Positions 7,551 through 15,751 of a stretch of 64,000 nt of DNA are shown one piece after another (the first letter of the stretch is position 1; every line of letters starts with the position of its first letter). The stretch is from Salinisphaera orenii subsp. orenii MK-B5 (lineage in GTDB: Bacteria; Pseudomonadota; Gammaproteobacteria; Nevskiales; Salinisphaeraceae): assembly GCF_003788635.1 (NCBI RefSeq), contig NZ_AYKH01000005.1, positions 1-64,000 on the forward strand, in the 5' to 3' direction. The position numbers were made by a program, and so were the translations under genes. The notes under the pieces were generated by a model that saw nothing but the letters and a program-made list of their open reading frames with translations, had not been told where the DNA came from and did no database searches.

Positions 7551-8525
7551 GTGAACCGGCCCGGCCTCGCCGCCGTGCTGGCTGCCACCCTGGCGTGTCC
7601 GCTCGGCTGTTCGGGCGAAGGCTCGTCGCCAGCGCCGGACGGCCTCGACTTCTCGGCGCTGATGGCGCCGAACGACACCGCTGGCGCCCTGCCGCCGCGC
7701 CAGGCGTATCGGGCGCGCGACGGCGCCCGTCTGCACTATCGCCACTACGAAGCGGATTCACCGGTCCGGCTGATCCTGATCCATGGCTCGGCCACCGACA
7801 GCGTGTATCTGCAGCGCTTCGCTAATGCGGTCGCGGGCGCTGACGCCGCGCAGGTGGTCACGCCGGATCTGCGCGGCCACGGGCCGTCGCCGGGCCGGCG
7901 CGGCGATATCGCCTATATCGACCAGCTCGAGGACGATCTCGCGGATCTCGTCGGCCATCTGCGATCGCAGGGCGCTGGCCGCGTCATCGTGGGCGGCCAT
8001 TCCTCGGGCGGCGGGCTGGCGTTGCGGTTCGCGGCCGGAGCGCACGGCGATCTCGCATCGGGCTGTCTGCTGCTGGCGCCGTATCTCGGCCACGACGCGC
8101 CCACCGCGCGGCCGAGCGGCAACGGCTGGGCGAGGCCGAATCTGTGGCGCATCGTGCCGATCGCGATGGCGAATGCAATCGGCATTCGCTGGTTCAACGG
8201 CGCGGATGTGCTGCACTTCGATCTGCCGGCGCGGTATCGGACGGGGCGGGAAACGCTAGCCTATTCGTATCGGCTGATGACGGGCTTCGGCCCGGCGGAC
8301 TACCGCTCGGCGTTCGCGGCCCTCGACGCGCCGGCGCTGCTGCTGGCCGGCGCCGCGGACGAGGCCTTTCGGCCGGAGCGCTACGCGCCGGCGATCACGC
8401 CGCACAACGCGGCCGTGGATATCAAGCTGCTCGATGGCGTGTCGCATCTCGGCCTGGTGATGCGGGACGCGACCGCGAAGCGAGCCGTGCGCTGGCTCGA
8501 TACGCTCCGGCAGCGGGTGGAATGA
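7551..8525 (+). CDS. Alpha/beta hydrolase (lysophospholipase-like), probable exported lipoprotein
   Basis: A protein of 324 residues with a short hydrophobic N-terminus ending CPLGCSG. Cys20 could be lipidated, although the lipobox is not ideal. The oxyanion motif is ILIHGSATDS (about 75-84). The nucleophile is Ser141 in VGGHSSGGG, the acid is likely the Asp in AGAADEAFRPE, and the histidine lies in GVSHLG. The order and spacing fit monoacylglycerol lipase or lysophospholipase relatives. The start is GTG at 7551, with no strong ribosome-binding site. Periplasmic or outer-membrane location is inferred. Confidence 0.78.
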   Translation: MNRPGLAAVLAATLACPLGCSGEGSSPAPDGLDFSALMAPNDTAGALPPRQAYRARDGARLHYRHYEADSPVRLILIHGSATDSVYLQRFANAVAGADAAQVVTPDLRGHGPSPGRRGDIAYIDQLEDDLADLVGHLRSQGAGRVIVGGHSSGGGLALRFAAGAHGDLASGCLLLAPYLGHDAPTARPSGNGWARPNLWRIVPIAMANAIGIRWFNGADVLHFDLPARYRTGRETLAYSYRLMTGFGPADYRSAFAALDAPALLLAGAADEAFRPERYAPAITPHNAAVDIKLLDGVSHLGLVMRDATAKRAVRWLDTLRQRVE

Positions 8526-8678
8526 GCCGCCCCGCGGCCGGCGTGCCGGGCCATTCAGGACGCAGCGCAGGGGCGTAGCAACCCGGCGGAGTTTTTGTGT
8601 CCGCCGTGGTCTGCCGGCCCCGGCGTCGTCGTATCATCACGTTCGCGTGTCCTGTAGGGACGGGTGAGGCGGTCCGGT

Positions 8679-10016
8679 ATGCGAGCGTGGCGGTGGGTGC
8701 GCGGGTTTCTGGGACGCCAGCGTCCGGTGCGGCTGGTGGCGGGCGGCTATGCGCTGTATGTGCTGATCGGGTTCGGTCTGCTGTGCCTGCCCTGGGCGCA
8801 GGAGGCCGAGGACGTCGCATGGCTGGATCATCTGTTCATCGCCACGTCGGCGGTATCCACCACGGGCCTGGCCTCGATCAGTTCGGCGGACAGCTACAGC
8901 TTCTTCGGCGAGCTGGTGATCACCGGCCTGATCCAGCTCGGCGGCATCGGCTACATGACGCTGGGCTCGTTCTTCATGCTGGCGGTGCGCCACCGGCTGG
9001 ATTCGCTGCACACGAAGGTCGCGCGCCAGGCGTTCGTGCTGCCCCGCGGCATGGAACTGGCGCGCTTCATCCGCGGCGTGGTGCTGTTCACGTTCGTGAT
9101 CGAGGCGATCGGTGCGGCGATTCTGGTGCCCGCCTTCATGGCCGCGGACGTGCCGGCGCCGGTCTGGAACGGTATTTTCCACGCGATCTCGGCGTTCTGC
9201 ACGGCCGGCTTCAGCCTGTTCAACACCAGCCTGGAAGGCTTTCGCGACAACGTCGTCATCAACCTCACGATCGCGGCGCTGAGCATCCTCGGCGCGCTGG
9301 GCTTCATCGTGATGAGCGATGTGTGGCGGCTGGCGCGCGGGCGCCCGGGCCGGGTATCGCTCACCTCGGTCATCATCCTGCGAGTGACCTTCGGGCTGAT
9401 GATCGTCGGCACGCTGCTGATCGGGCTGACCGACGACGCGCTCGCCGCACTGCCGATGGGCGAGCGCTGGCTGGCGGCGTTCTTCCAGACCATGACGGCG
9501 ATGACCACCGTGGGCTTCGATACCTACGCCATCAACGACATGGCGCTGGCGTCGCTGCTGCTGATCGTGGTGGCCATGGTCATCGGCGCCTCGCCGTCCG
9601 GTACCGGCGGCGGCGTGAAATCCACGACCGCGGCGGTGTTTCTGGGCGCCATCGTGGCCATGCTGCGCGGGCGCGAGCGGATCGTGCTGGCCGGCCGCGA
9701 GATCGACACCGCGCGCGTGAATTCGGCGCTCGCGGCGTTCGCCTTCTACATGATCTGCCTGATCACCGGCACCTTCGCGCTGCTGCTCACCCAGGCCGGC
9801 GGCTTCGTGCCACTGATCTTCGAGGCGACCTCGGCGATCGGCACCGTGGGCCTGAGCCTCGGCGCGACCGCGACCCTCGACGACACCGGCAAGTGGGTGA
9901 TCATCGTGCTCATGTTTCTGGGTCGCCTCGGGCCGCTCACGGCGGGGCTGGCGCTGCTGCCGTCGCCGCAGGACGCGCGGCGGCTGCGCGCGCGTCGCGA
10001 GGATCTGGCGGTTTGA
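8679..10016 (+). CDS. TrkH/KtrB-family potassium uptake channel subunit
   Basis: An integral membrane protein of 445 residues that conducts K+ inward. The four pore loops of the family are visible as STTGLAS, FCTAGFSLF, MTTVGFDTY and IGTVGLSLG. The motif SPSGTGGGVKSTT near the third repeat is also typical. The length is nearer KtrB than the long TrkH form. ATG at 8679 has GAGGCGG upstream; a GTG 15 bases earlier is possible. No trkA/ktrA regulator gene is adjacent, so the NAD-binding partner must be encoded elsewhere. Potassium uptake fits osmoadaptation. Confidence 0.92.
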   Translation: MRAWRWVRGFLGRQRPVRLVAGGYALYVLIGFGLLCLPWAQEAEDVAWLDHLFIATSAVSTTGLASISSADSYSFFGELVITGLIQLGGIGYMTLGSFFMLAVRHRLDSLHTKVARQAFVLPRGMELARFIRGVVLFTFVIEAIGAAILVPAFMAADVPAPVWNGIFHAISAFCTAGFSLFNTSLEGFRDNVVINLTIAALSILGALGFIVMSDVWRLARGRPGRVSLTSVIILRVTFGLMIVGTLLIGLTDDALAALPMGERWLAAFFQTMTAMTTVGFDTYAINDMALASLLLIVVAMVIGASPSGTGGGVKSTTAAVFLGAIVAMLRGRERIVLAGREIDTARVNSALAAFAFYMICLITGTFALLLTQAGGFVPLIFEATSAIGTVGLSLGATATLDDTGKWVIIVLMFLGRLGPLTAGLALLPSPQDARRLRARREDLAV

Positions 10017-10112
10017 GATCGATGCCGCCGGCATGTGGGGCGGCCCGGCATCGCGCCGGCGGCCGGGCGAGCCGGGCGCTCGGCGTCGTGCCGTCGCGCC
10101 CGGTCCGCGCGC

Positions 10113-10388
10113 CTACTTGCCGGCCTTGCCCTGCGCCGACGAGACCTTGTCGATGATCTTCTGATTGACCTCGGCGCATTCCTTGAGCGAGGTATCGGCG
10201 CCGCATTCGATGGTGAGGTCCATCGCGTTGCCGTTGGCGTCGTTGACCTGGAAATGGATGGCGGGCGAGGCCGGCGGCGCGACCGCGGGACCGCCGTGCG
10301 AATGCGGACGATGCGGCTCGGAATCGCCGCAGGCGGTGAGTGCGAGCCCGGCGGTGGCGACCGCGAGGATGGTGACAGCCTTGCGCAT
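10113..10388 (-). CDS. Small lipoprotein of unknown function
   Basis: A 91-residue precursor. Signal peptide MRKAVTILAVATAGLALTAC ends in a clean lipobox LTAC with Cys20. The following residue is Gly, then Asp, which does not by itself settle inner- versus outer-membrane sorting. A His/Pro-rich linker leads to a short domain with two further cysteines (IECGADTSLKEC). A good ribosome-binding site (AGGGAG) precedes the ATG. It is convergent with the trkH gene. I do not recognise the family. Confidence 0.75.
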   Translation of the reverse strand: MRKAVTILAVATAGLALTACGDSEPHRPHSHGGPAVAPPASPAIHFQVNDANGNAMDLTIECGADTSLKECAEVNQKIIDKVSSAQGKAGK

Positions 10389-10696
10389 GCGAATCTCCCT
10401 TTGATGGTTCCGTGGTGAGCGATACGAGTATCCACGCTCGGCCGCCGCGGGTCCACGCTGCGGCCTCGGTGTTGGGTCTGAGCTGCCGGCAGGCGGGGGT
10501 GTCGGCGCAACCGCGCCGCGAACGTGAACGGCGCGGCCGGGGCGTTCGACGGCGATCGGCCTGACTGCTCACCGGCCGGGGATTCGCGGGCACGCCGGGT
10601 GGTTGCGCTTTCGTCGCCGCGTGCGCCGTCTTTCGCGCCCGTTTCGTCCGCAGGCTGTTAGTCTCGGGATTCGATACCGGCGCGCTCAGGGGCGGC
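10389..10696. other. Intergenic region
   Basis: This gap of about 310 bp lies between the divergent lipoprotein and Sel1 genes and presumably holds both promoters. I see no gene, repeat or RNA structure I can support. Confidence 0.4.
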
Positions 10697-11701
10697 ATGA
10701 CCATCGGAAACGGCGCGGGGCCAAGGCTGCGCGGAACGGCGGCGGCGATCGGGCTGCTGTTGGCGACGAGCGCGGTCGCACAGACGTCCTCGTTCGGCAC
10801 GTCGCCGGCGACCGGGGATCAGGATCACGTCGCGCGCGAGATGGTGCGCGTGCTCAAGGCCTATGCGGTCTACAAATCCGGCGACTACGAGGCCGCTTTC
10901 GAGCGCTACCGGGCGTTGGCGGAGGCGGGCAGCGTGCAGGGCATGACGAACCTGGCCAACATGTATGCCGCCGGCGAGGGTACCGAGCGCGACGAGGCCC
11001 GGGCCCTGACCTGGTATCGCCGTGCCGCCGAGCAGGGCTCGGGCAACGCCATGCTGCAGCTGGCGCTGGCCTATCGGGACGGGCGCGGGACCACGGCCGA
11101 CGCCGAGGCCGCGGACCGCTGGCTGCGCGAGGCCGCCGAGCAGGATACGACCGAGGCGCAGTGGCTGCTGGGCCGGCGCCTCTACGCGCGCGGCGAGCAT
11201 CTGGCCGGTCTGGAATGGATCCGCACTGCGGCCTGGACGGGCAACGATCCGGAGGCCCAGCAGTTCCTGGTCGAGCGCGGCGAGGGCGAGGCGGGCCGGG
11301 GCGCGCTCGACGCGGCGCGACGCGAGGCCGTGCTGGCGACGCTGCGCGCCGTCGACGAAGCCGCCGGGGCCCGCGATGCCGCGGGGATCGTGGCCCGGAT
11401 CGACCGTGACGCGGAGATTCGCGTGCGCCTGCCCAATGGCGCCGGCTGGACGCGCCTGACGCGGGCCGAGCTGGAAACGCTCTGGCGCGATACCTTCGAG
11501 CAGGCCGACGCGTACCGCTATCGGCGGGGCACGCCGCAGCTGCTGGCCACGGAGGATGGGGTTCTCGCCTTCTCCGAGATTGAGGAGCGGCTCGGCACGG
11601 CGCCAGACGCCCGCGAGCTGACATTGAGCGAAGCGGCGACGCTGCGGGTGCACGACGGCACGGCGACGATCACGCGGCTGCGGCTGGATATCGACGACTG
11701 A
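10697..11701 (+). CDS. Secreted Sel1-repeat protein with C-terminal NTF2-like domain
   Basis: A protein of 334 residues. A signal peptide (about 1-28, ending TSAVAQ) is followed by three or so Sel1-like repeats (YKSGDYEAAFERYRALAEAG; NLANMYAAGEGTERDEARA; LALAYRDGRGTTADAEAA), a scaffold for protein contacts. The last 115 residues, from DAAGIVARIDRDAEIRVRL, look like an NTF2/SnoaL-type fold of the kind that binds small ligands or dimerises. The combination suggests a periplasmic adaptor. It appears to be monocistronic. Function unknown. Confidence 0.75.
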   Translation: MTIGNGAGPRLRGTAAAIGLLLATSAVAQTSSFGTSPATGDQDHVAREMVRVLKAYAVYKSGDYEAAFERYRALAEAGSVQGMTNLANMYAAGEGTERDEARALTWYRRAAEQGSGNAMLQLALAYRDGRGTTADAEAADRWLREAAEQDTTEAQWLLGRRLYARGEHLAGLEWIRTAAWTGNDPEAQQFLVERGEGEAGRGALDAARREAVLATLRAVDEAAGARDAAGIVARIDRDAEIRVRLPNGAGWTRLTRAELETLWRDTFEQADAYRYRRGTPQLLATEDGVLAFSEIEERLGTAPDARELTLSEAATLRVHDGTATITRLRLDIDD

Positions 11702-12023
11702 GGGCGCGTGGTCGTCCGACAGGCCGGGCGCGCCGATGACACGCGGGTCCCGCGTGACGTCTTGCGCAGCGGGACGTCGTGACGCCGGCGTTCGCCGCGT
11801 GCTGCCGGCTTGGTCGCGGCAGCCGGTCTGCATCGAAGCGGCCGGGCGCGTGTCGATTGCCGAGCGCCGCCGCCTGCCACGGTATCCTGCACCACGCCCG
11901 TGCAACAGCGGCCGGTGGTCGAAGGCACGCGTCTTGCTTTAATTGCGACGCACGGCGCGTATTCGCGCCGCCTGCGGCCGCGCGCGGCCGCAGGCATCCA
12001 CCCCGATCCAACACGGACACAGC
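11702..12023. other. Leader region of ynfA with two inverted repeats
   Basis: This 322-bp gap contains no gene. Its 3' end carries two abutting inverted repeats, described separately, that end 28 bp before the ynfA start. Upstream of them, TTGCTTTAATTGCG at about 11935-11948 is the only AT-rich, promoter-like stretch. Confidence 0.5.
11954..11995. promoter_or_regulatory. Tandem inverted repeats upstream of ynfA
   Basis: First a 6-bp stem with a TATT loop (GGCGCG TATT CGCGCC, 11954-11969). Directly after it comes a perfect 26-bp palindrome (11970-11995) whose half-site is GCCTGCGGCCGCG. They lie in the probable 5' leader of ynfA. They could be a regulator's operator or RNA hairpins affecting translation. 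Confidence 0.6.
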
Positions 12024-12356
12024 ATGGAACTGCTCAAGGTCTTCGGTCTGTTCGTCTTCACCGCGGTGGTGGAGATCATCGGCTGCTATCTGCCGTATCT
12101 GTGGCTGCACAAGGGCCACAGCGCCTGGCTGCTGGTGCCCGCGGGCGTCTGCCTGGCCGGCTTCGCCTGGCTGTTGACGCTGCATCCGGAGGCCGCGGGG
12201 CGGGTCTATGCGGCCTACGGCGGCATCTATATCGGCGTGGCGCTGGCCTGGCTTTGGATGGTGGATTCGGTCCGGCCGACGACCGCCGATATCGTGGGCG
12301 TCGTCGTCTGTCTGCTGGGCGCGGCGATCATCATGCTCGGGCCGCGCCATGCGTGA
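12024..12356 (+). CDS. ynfA: YnfA/UPF0060 family membrane protein
   Basis: A 110-residue protein with four transmembrane helices. Family landmarks are [14 protein letters not shown] near the start, a central [16 protein letters not shown] and the C-terminal [20 protein letters not shown]. The length is standard. UPF0060 proteins belong to the small multidrug-resistance-like fold, but transport has not been clearly shown for most members. ATG at 12024 was chosen because family similarity begins there. The gene stands alone and has unusual palindromes in its leader. Confidence 0.9.
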   Translation: MELLKVFGLFVFTAVVEIIGCYLPYLWLHKGHSAWLLVPAGVCLAGFAWLLTLHPEAAGRVYAAYGGIYIGVALAWLWMVDSVRPTTADIVGVVVCLLGAAIIMLGPRHA

Positions 12357-13151
12357 TCGTCGCCGCGACTCGGGCACGGACCGTGGGCGGATGAACCGCG
12401 CCCGCGCGCTCGGGGTCGTCCGGGGCAGGATACGGGGCTGAAACGGACTCGGGGCGTGAGCGCTCGCCGGTTCGGCCAGTGTGGAATGGCAGCCGCCGGC
12501 GAGATGGCGCCGGGCCGCAGATCGCCACGACGTTCGCCGTCGTTGCGCGTCCGGTACGTGCGTCTGACGCGGGATTGCGGGACAACCGTCGTCGAATCTC
12601 CGGGACCGCTTGCCCGGCCCCCGAGTCGTTCGCCGCGGTGCGACCTAAAACCGGGATCACGCTCCCCAGAAACGCGACCCCGGCCACCGCACAACGGTTA
12701 TGAAAGCGGCTATCGGTCCACCCGGCGGCGCATGCGCTCCGCGTTGCCGATTGGGCCGATACGGATGATTCGAGGATCCGGTACCGCAATCACCCATAAA
12801 CCGGCAAAATCGATGCCAGAATAATAACCGTTTTTATTCAGGTTGTTGTGTTTCTTTTCAGCAGCAGGGATAGCGGTGTCGTAAGGTTTTTCGACAGCCG
12901 GGCACGGCGACTTTTGCACCGCATATGCGGGGCCGCGCGGGTATACACGCCGTCATGCTGCGTTAGTGGCGGTTTCGACGGTGCGCATGGAACCGTGTAC
13001 CGCTCTGCAATGGCCTACCTGAACCTGTCATGAATACCGACAGCCGGGCAGGCGTGGCCGCCGCACCGCGCCGAAACGGCTCGGTGCGGTCGGGGCAGAC
13101 GTCAGGCGCCGGGGCGGCGCCTTCCGTTCGTCGTTGCGTCCCGCGCCGCCG
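12357..13151. other. Long intergenic region with an AT-rich patch
   Basis: About 795 bp without a supported gene. The notable part is an AT-rich patch at about 12785-12870, rare in this window. It contains the inverted repeat GAATAA...TTATTC (12819-12839) with an AACCGTT centre. A TATACA hexamer occurs near 12942. Open frames crossing the region lack ribosome-binding sites and recognisable domains. Confidence 0.4.
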
Positions 13152-13628
13152 TCAGTCGCCGTTGTCGGACAGGTCCTGCAGGGCCTGGATGGCCTTGCGG
13201 GTGGCCAGCGGTCCGGCCGCGCCCATCAGCAGCGAGCGGATCCGCGGGCTGGCGGTGAGGATCACGCCGGCCGACAGGGCGCCCACGACCGCGAGGCCGG
13301 TGTTGCGCTTGGCCCAGTTGGTCGCCTGATCGCCGATCACCGGGCGCAGCTGCTGTTCCAGCATGTTGTCCGGATTGCGACGCAGCTGTTTGGCCTTGCT
13401 CTTCTGGCCGCCGGCGCTGGCGATCAGCACGATCACCAGCAACAGCACGACGAGGCCGATCAGACCGCCACCGGTGATCAGTGCCGCCTCGGCCGGCGTG
13501 AACTGTTCGGCCAGCAGCATGTAGACGCCGGCCGCGCAGCAGAGCAGGCCGGCGAATGCGGTGAGCATCCCCAGCCAGATGACGACGTTGAGGCTGAACG
13601 CCTTGGCCAGTATTGCCTTGGCATTCAT
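13152..13628 (-). CDS. Membrane protein, holin-superfamily III / YqjE-like
   Basis: A protein of 158 residues with two strong membrane helices near the N-terminus (IWLGMLTAFAGLLCCAAGVY and GGLIGLVVLLLVIVLIAS) and a weaker third segment near LAVVGALSAGVILTAS. It starts 3 bases after the stop of the YqjD-like gene, so the two are probably one operon. In E. coli yqjD is likewise followed by yqjE. The assignment rests on topology and context rather than residue motifs. Confidence 0.6.
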   Translation of the reverse strand: MNAKAILAKAFSLNVVIWLGMLTAFAGLLCCAAGVYMLLAEQFTPAEAALITGGGLIGLVVLLLVIVLIASAGGQKSKAKQLRRNPDNMLEQQLRPVIGDQATNWAKRNTGLAVVGALSAGVILTASPRIRSLLMGAAGPLATRKAIQALQDLSDNGD

Positions 13629-13631
13629 GGA

Positions 13632-13901
13632 TTATCGACCGATGAGCTTGCCCAGGACCAGGCCGATGCCGAACGCCGCGAGCACGCTGGTGAACGGGCG
13701 CGATTCGATCTCGCTTCCGAGATCCTGCGTCTGGCGGTTGGCTTCGCGCTTGAGTTCATCGTACTTGCCGCGTGCGGAGTCGATGCCGGCCTGCGCGCGC
13801 TGCTCGGAAGAGCGCTTGTAGGTCTCGGCCAGCGCGGACAGGTCGCGCTTGAGCTGGTCGATGTCCTTGCGGAGCGCTTCGGATTCGGGATTCTGGGACA
13901 T
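13632..13901 (-). CDS. YqjD/ElaB-type (DUF883) membrane-anchored protein
   Basis: An 89-residue protein with a charged helical N-terminal region (LRKDIDQLKRDLSALAETYK) and a C-terminal membrane anchor (FTSVLAAFGIGLVLGKLIGR). This is the DUF883 layout. E. coli YqjD, ElaB and YgaM are tail-anchored inner-membrane proteins that bind ribosomes in stationary phase. The start at 13901 has AGGGAGG upstream. It forms an operon with the downstream membrane protein gene. Confidence 0.85.
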   Translation of the reverse strand: MSQNPESEALRKDIDQLKRDLSALAETYKRSSEQRAQAGIDSARGKYDELKREANRQTQDLGSEIESRPFTSVLAAFGIGLVLGKLIGR

Positions 13902-13992
13902 GGGGAGCCTCCCTGGTGGGATTGTCTGAGTAGAACGTGGAGCATACCGGTTGTGCACGACGAATGGACATCCGTAGTGCACCGGGTGTCGT

Positions 13993-14790
13993 TCAGCCGG
14001 CGTCCGTGAGTCCGAAGAACCGCGCGGCATTGGCGTGGGTGTGGGCCGCCACGGCCTCCGGCGATTGGCCGCGGGCCTCGGCCACGGTCTGCAGCACCCA
14101 GGGCAGGTTGGCCGGTTCGTTGCGGCGTGTCCGGGGTTTCGGCCGGATCGTACGGGGCATCAGGTAGGGGCAGTCGGTCTCGATCATCAGGCGGTCGTCG
14201 GGGATGCGGTCGACGATGTCGTGCAGCTCGGCGCCGCGGCGTTCGTCGCAGATCCAGCCGGTGATGCCGATGTGCAGGTCCTCGGCGAGATAGGCATCGA
14301 GGGCGTCGCCGTCGTCGGTGAAGCAGTGCACCACGGCGCGCGGCAGGTCCGGCAGGTAATCGCGCAGGATCGGCAGAAACCGGGCGTGCGCCTCGCGCTG
14401 GTGAAGAAAGACCGGCAGGCCGTGTTCGCAGGCGATCTCGAGCTGGGCGGCGAACACCCGCTCCTGGGCCGCCCGCGGGGAGATGTCGCGGAAGAAATCC
14501 AGCCCCGCCTCGCCGATGGCGACGATGTCGCCGCCGGACGCGGCCCGGCGCATGAGCCCGGCCAGGGGCTCGTCCCAGTCCTCGGCGTGGTGTGGATGCA
14601 GGCCGGCGGTGGCGTGGCAGCGGCCGGGGTGGGCCCGGGCGATGTCGATGGCCGCGCGGCTGCTGGCCAGGTCGCTGCCGGTCACGATCAGGCGGCTCAC
14701 GCCGGCCGCGTCGGCGCGCTCGAGCACCGCGTCGAGGTCTTCGGCAAAGCTTTCGTGCGCCAGGTTGGCGCCGATGTCGGTCAAGAGCAT
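13993..14790 (-). CDS. tatD: TatD-family metal-dependent deoxyribonuclease
   Basis: A TIM-barrel amidohydrolase-fold nuclease of 265 residues. It starts LLTDIGANLAHESF, with the DIGxNL form typical of TatD itself rather than the HxH form of YcfH/YjjV. Metal ligands are visible in GLHPHHAEDW, AIGEAGLDFF, PVFLHQREAH, VVHCFTDDG and MIETDCPYLMPR. TatD has 3'-5' exonuclease activity and is linked to DNA repair and turnover. No tatABC genes are nearby. It is divergent from ygiM. Confidence 0.9.
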   Translation of the reverse strand: MLLTDIGANLAHESFAEDLDAVLERADAAGVSRLIVTGSDLASSRAAIDIARAHPGRCHATAGLHPHHAEDWDEPLAGLMRRAASGGDIVAIGEAGLDFFRDISPRAAQERVFAAQLEIACEHGLPVFLHQREAHARFLPILRDYLPDLPRAVVHCFTDDGDALDAYLAEDLHIGITGWICDERRGAELHDIVDRIPDDRLMIETDCPYLMPRTIRPKPRTRRNEPANLPWVLQTVAEARGQSPEAVAAHTHANAARFFGLTDAG

Positions 14791-14875
14791 GGCGGGTCGA
14801 ATGGGTCGATCGAAACTGGCGGCAGTCTAGCGCGTCGGGCAAGGCCGTCGCGGCGGTCTGGTCGCGCGCATGCGG

Positions 14876-14886
14876 TTTGCTACACT
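14876..14886 (+). promoter_or_regulatory. Extended -10 promoter element of ygiM
   Basis: TGC precedes TACACT (14881-14886), forming an extended -10 element 66 bp before the ygiM start. No good -35 hexamer is visible, as is usual for extended -10 promoters. The same TGC-TAnACT form precedes aspS. Confidence 0.5.
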
Positions 14887-14952
14887 CGCGGCCTCGGTCG
14901 GGGCGCGCCGGTCAGGGATCGCGCCGAGCATTGTGCATTCGAAAGGGCGAGC

Positions 14953-15618
14953 ATGCGGTATCGGGTGGGACAGCTGGTCGGCGTGGCCGGCCTGATAATG
15001 GTCACCGTTTCGGCGAGTGCGGCGACGCGCTATGTCAGCGATGAACTGTCGATCAACATGCGGCGGGGGCCCGGGACGAGCTATCGGATCACCGAGTTGC
15101 TGGCCGCCGGCGATCGGGTCGAGACGCGCTCCGAGAGCAACGGCTGGACCGAGATCCGCACGGAAGACGGCGACACCGGGTACGTGCTGACGCGCTTTTT
15201 GTCCGAGGACCCGGCGGCCCGCACCCGGATCGCGGACATGCAGCAGCAGACCGAAGCGCTGAAACAGGAGAACGCCGAACTCAAGGAAGAGCTCTCGGAG
15301 GCCTTGAGCGGCTCCAAGGAGCTCGGCGAGACCAAGCGCAAGCTGGTTTCCGAGAACGAGCGGCTGTCTTCCGAGCTCCAGAACCTGCGGGAGACGTCGG
15401 CCGATGCCATCCGCATCAGCGAAGAGAACGAGAAATTCCGCGAGCAGATCATGTCGATGCGAAGCGAGCTCGAACGGCTGCGCCATCAGAACGAGGCGTT
15501 GCAGAGCCGTCGCGAGGGCATGAAGATCGGCGCGCTCATCCTCGTCGGCGGCATCGTCGTCGGCCTGGTACTGCCGCTGTTCCGCCGGCGTCGCAAGAAC
15601 AGCTGGGATTCGCTCTAG
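14953..15618 (+). CDS. ygiM: TIGR04211 family SH3 domain protein (YgiM-like)
   Basis: A 221-residue inner-membrane protein. Signal sequence 1-23 is followed by a bacterial SH3 domain (TRYVSDELSINMRRGPGTSY to GYVLTRFLSEDPA, about 24-87). A long coiled coil (IADMQQQTEALKQENAELK and on, about 93-190) follows, then a C-terminal membrane helix (IGALILVGGIVVGLVLPLF) and a basic tail. This domain order is diagnostic of the family. The SH3 domain is expected to face the periplasm and may contact peptidoglycan. ATG at 14953 follows a weak GGGCGAG. Confidence 0.88.
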   Translation: MRYRVGQLVGVAGLIMVTVSASAATRYVSDELSINMRRGPGTSYRITELLAAGDRVETRSESNGWTEIRTEDGDTGYVLTRFLSEDPAARTRIADMQQQTEALKQENAELKEELSEALSGSKELGETKRKLVSENERLSSELQNLRETSADAIRISEENEKFREQIMSMRSELERLRHQNEALQSRREGMKIGALILVGGIVVGLVLPLFRRRRKNSWDSL

Positions 15619-15751
15619 CGCCGGGCGAGCGCGCCCGAGTGCCGCGCCCGTCGACGGCGGGCGTGAAGCGGCCGGAATGCGTATGCTGACGCCGGTATCC
15701 CCATTCACTGCGAGCACAGCGCGGCGATTCGTCGTCGGCGTCGGATAGCGC

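Noticed and set aside
12331-12919. Overlapping short frames in the empty region after ynfA.
   Set aside because: No start signals, no neighbour-like codon use, and the frames cross the AT-rich island.
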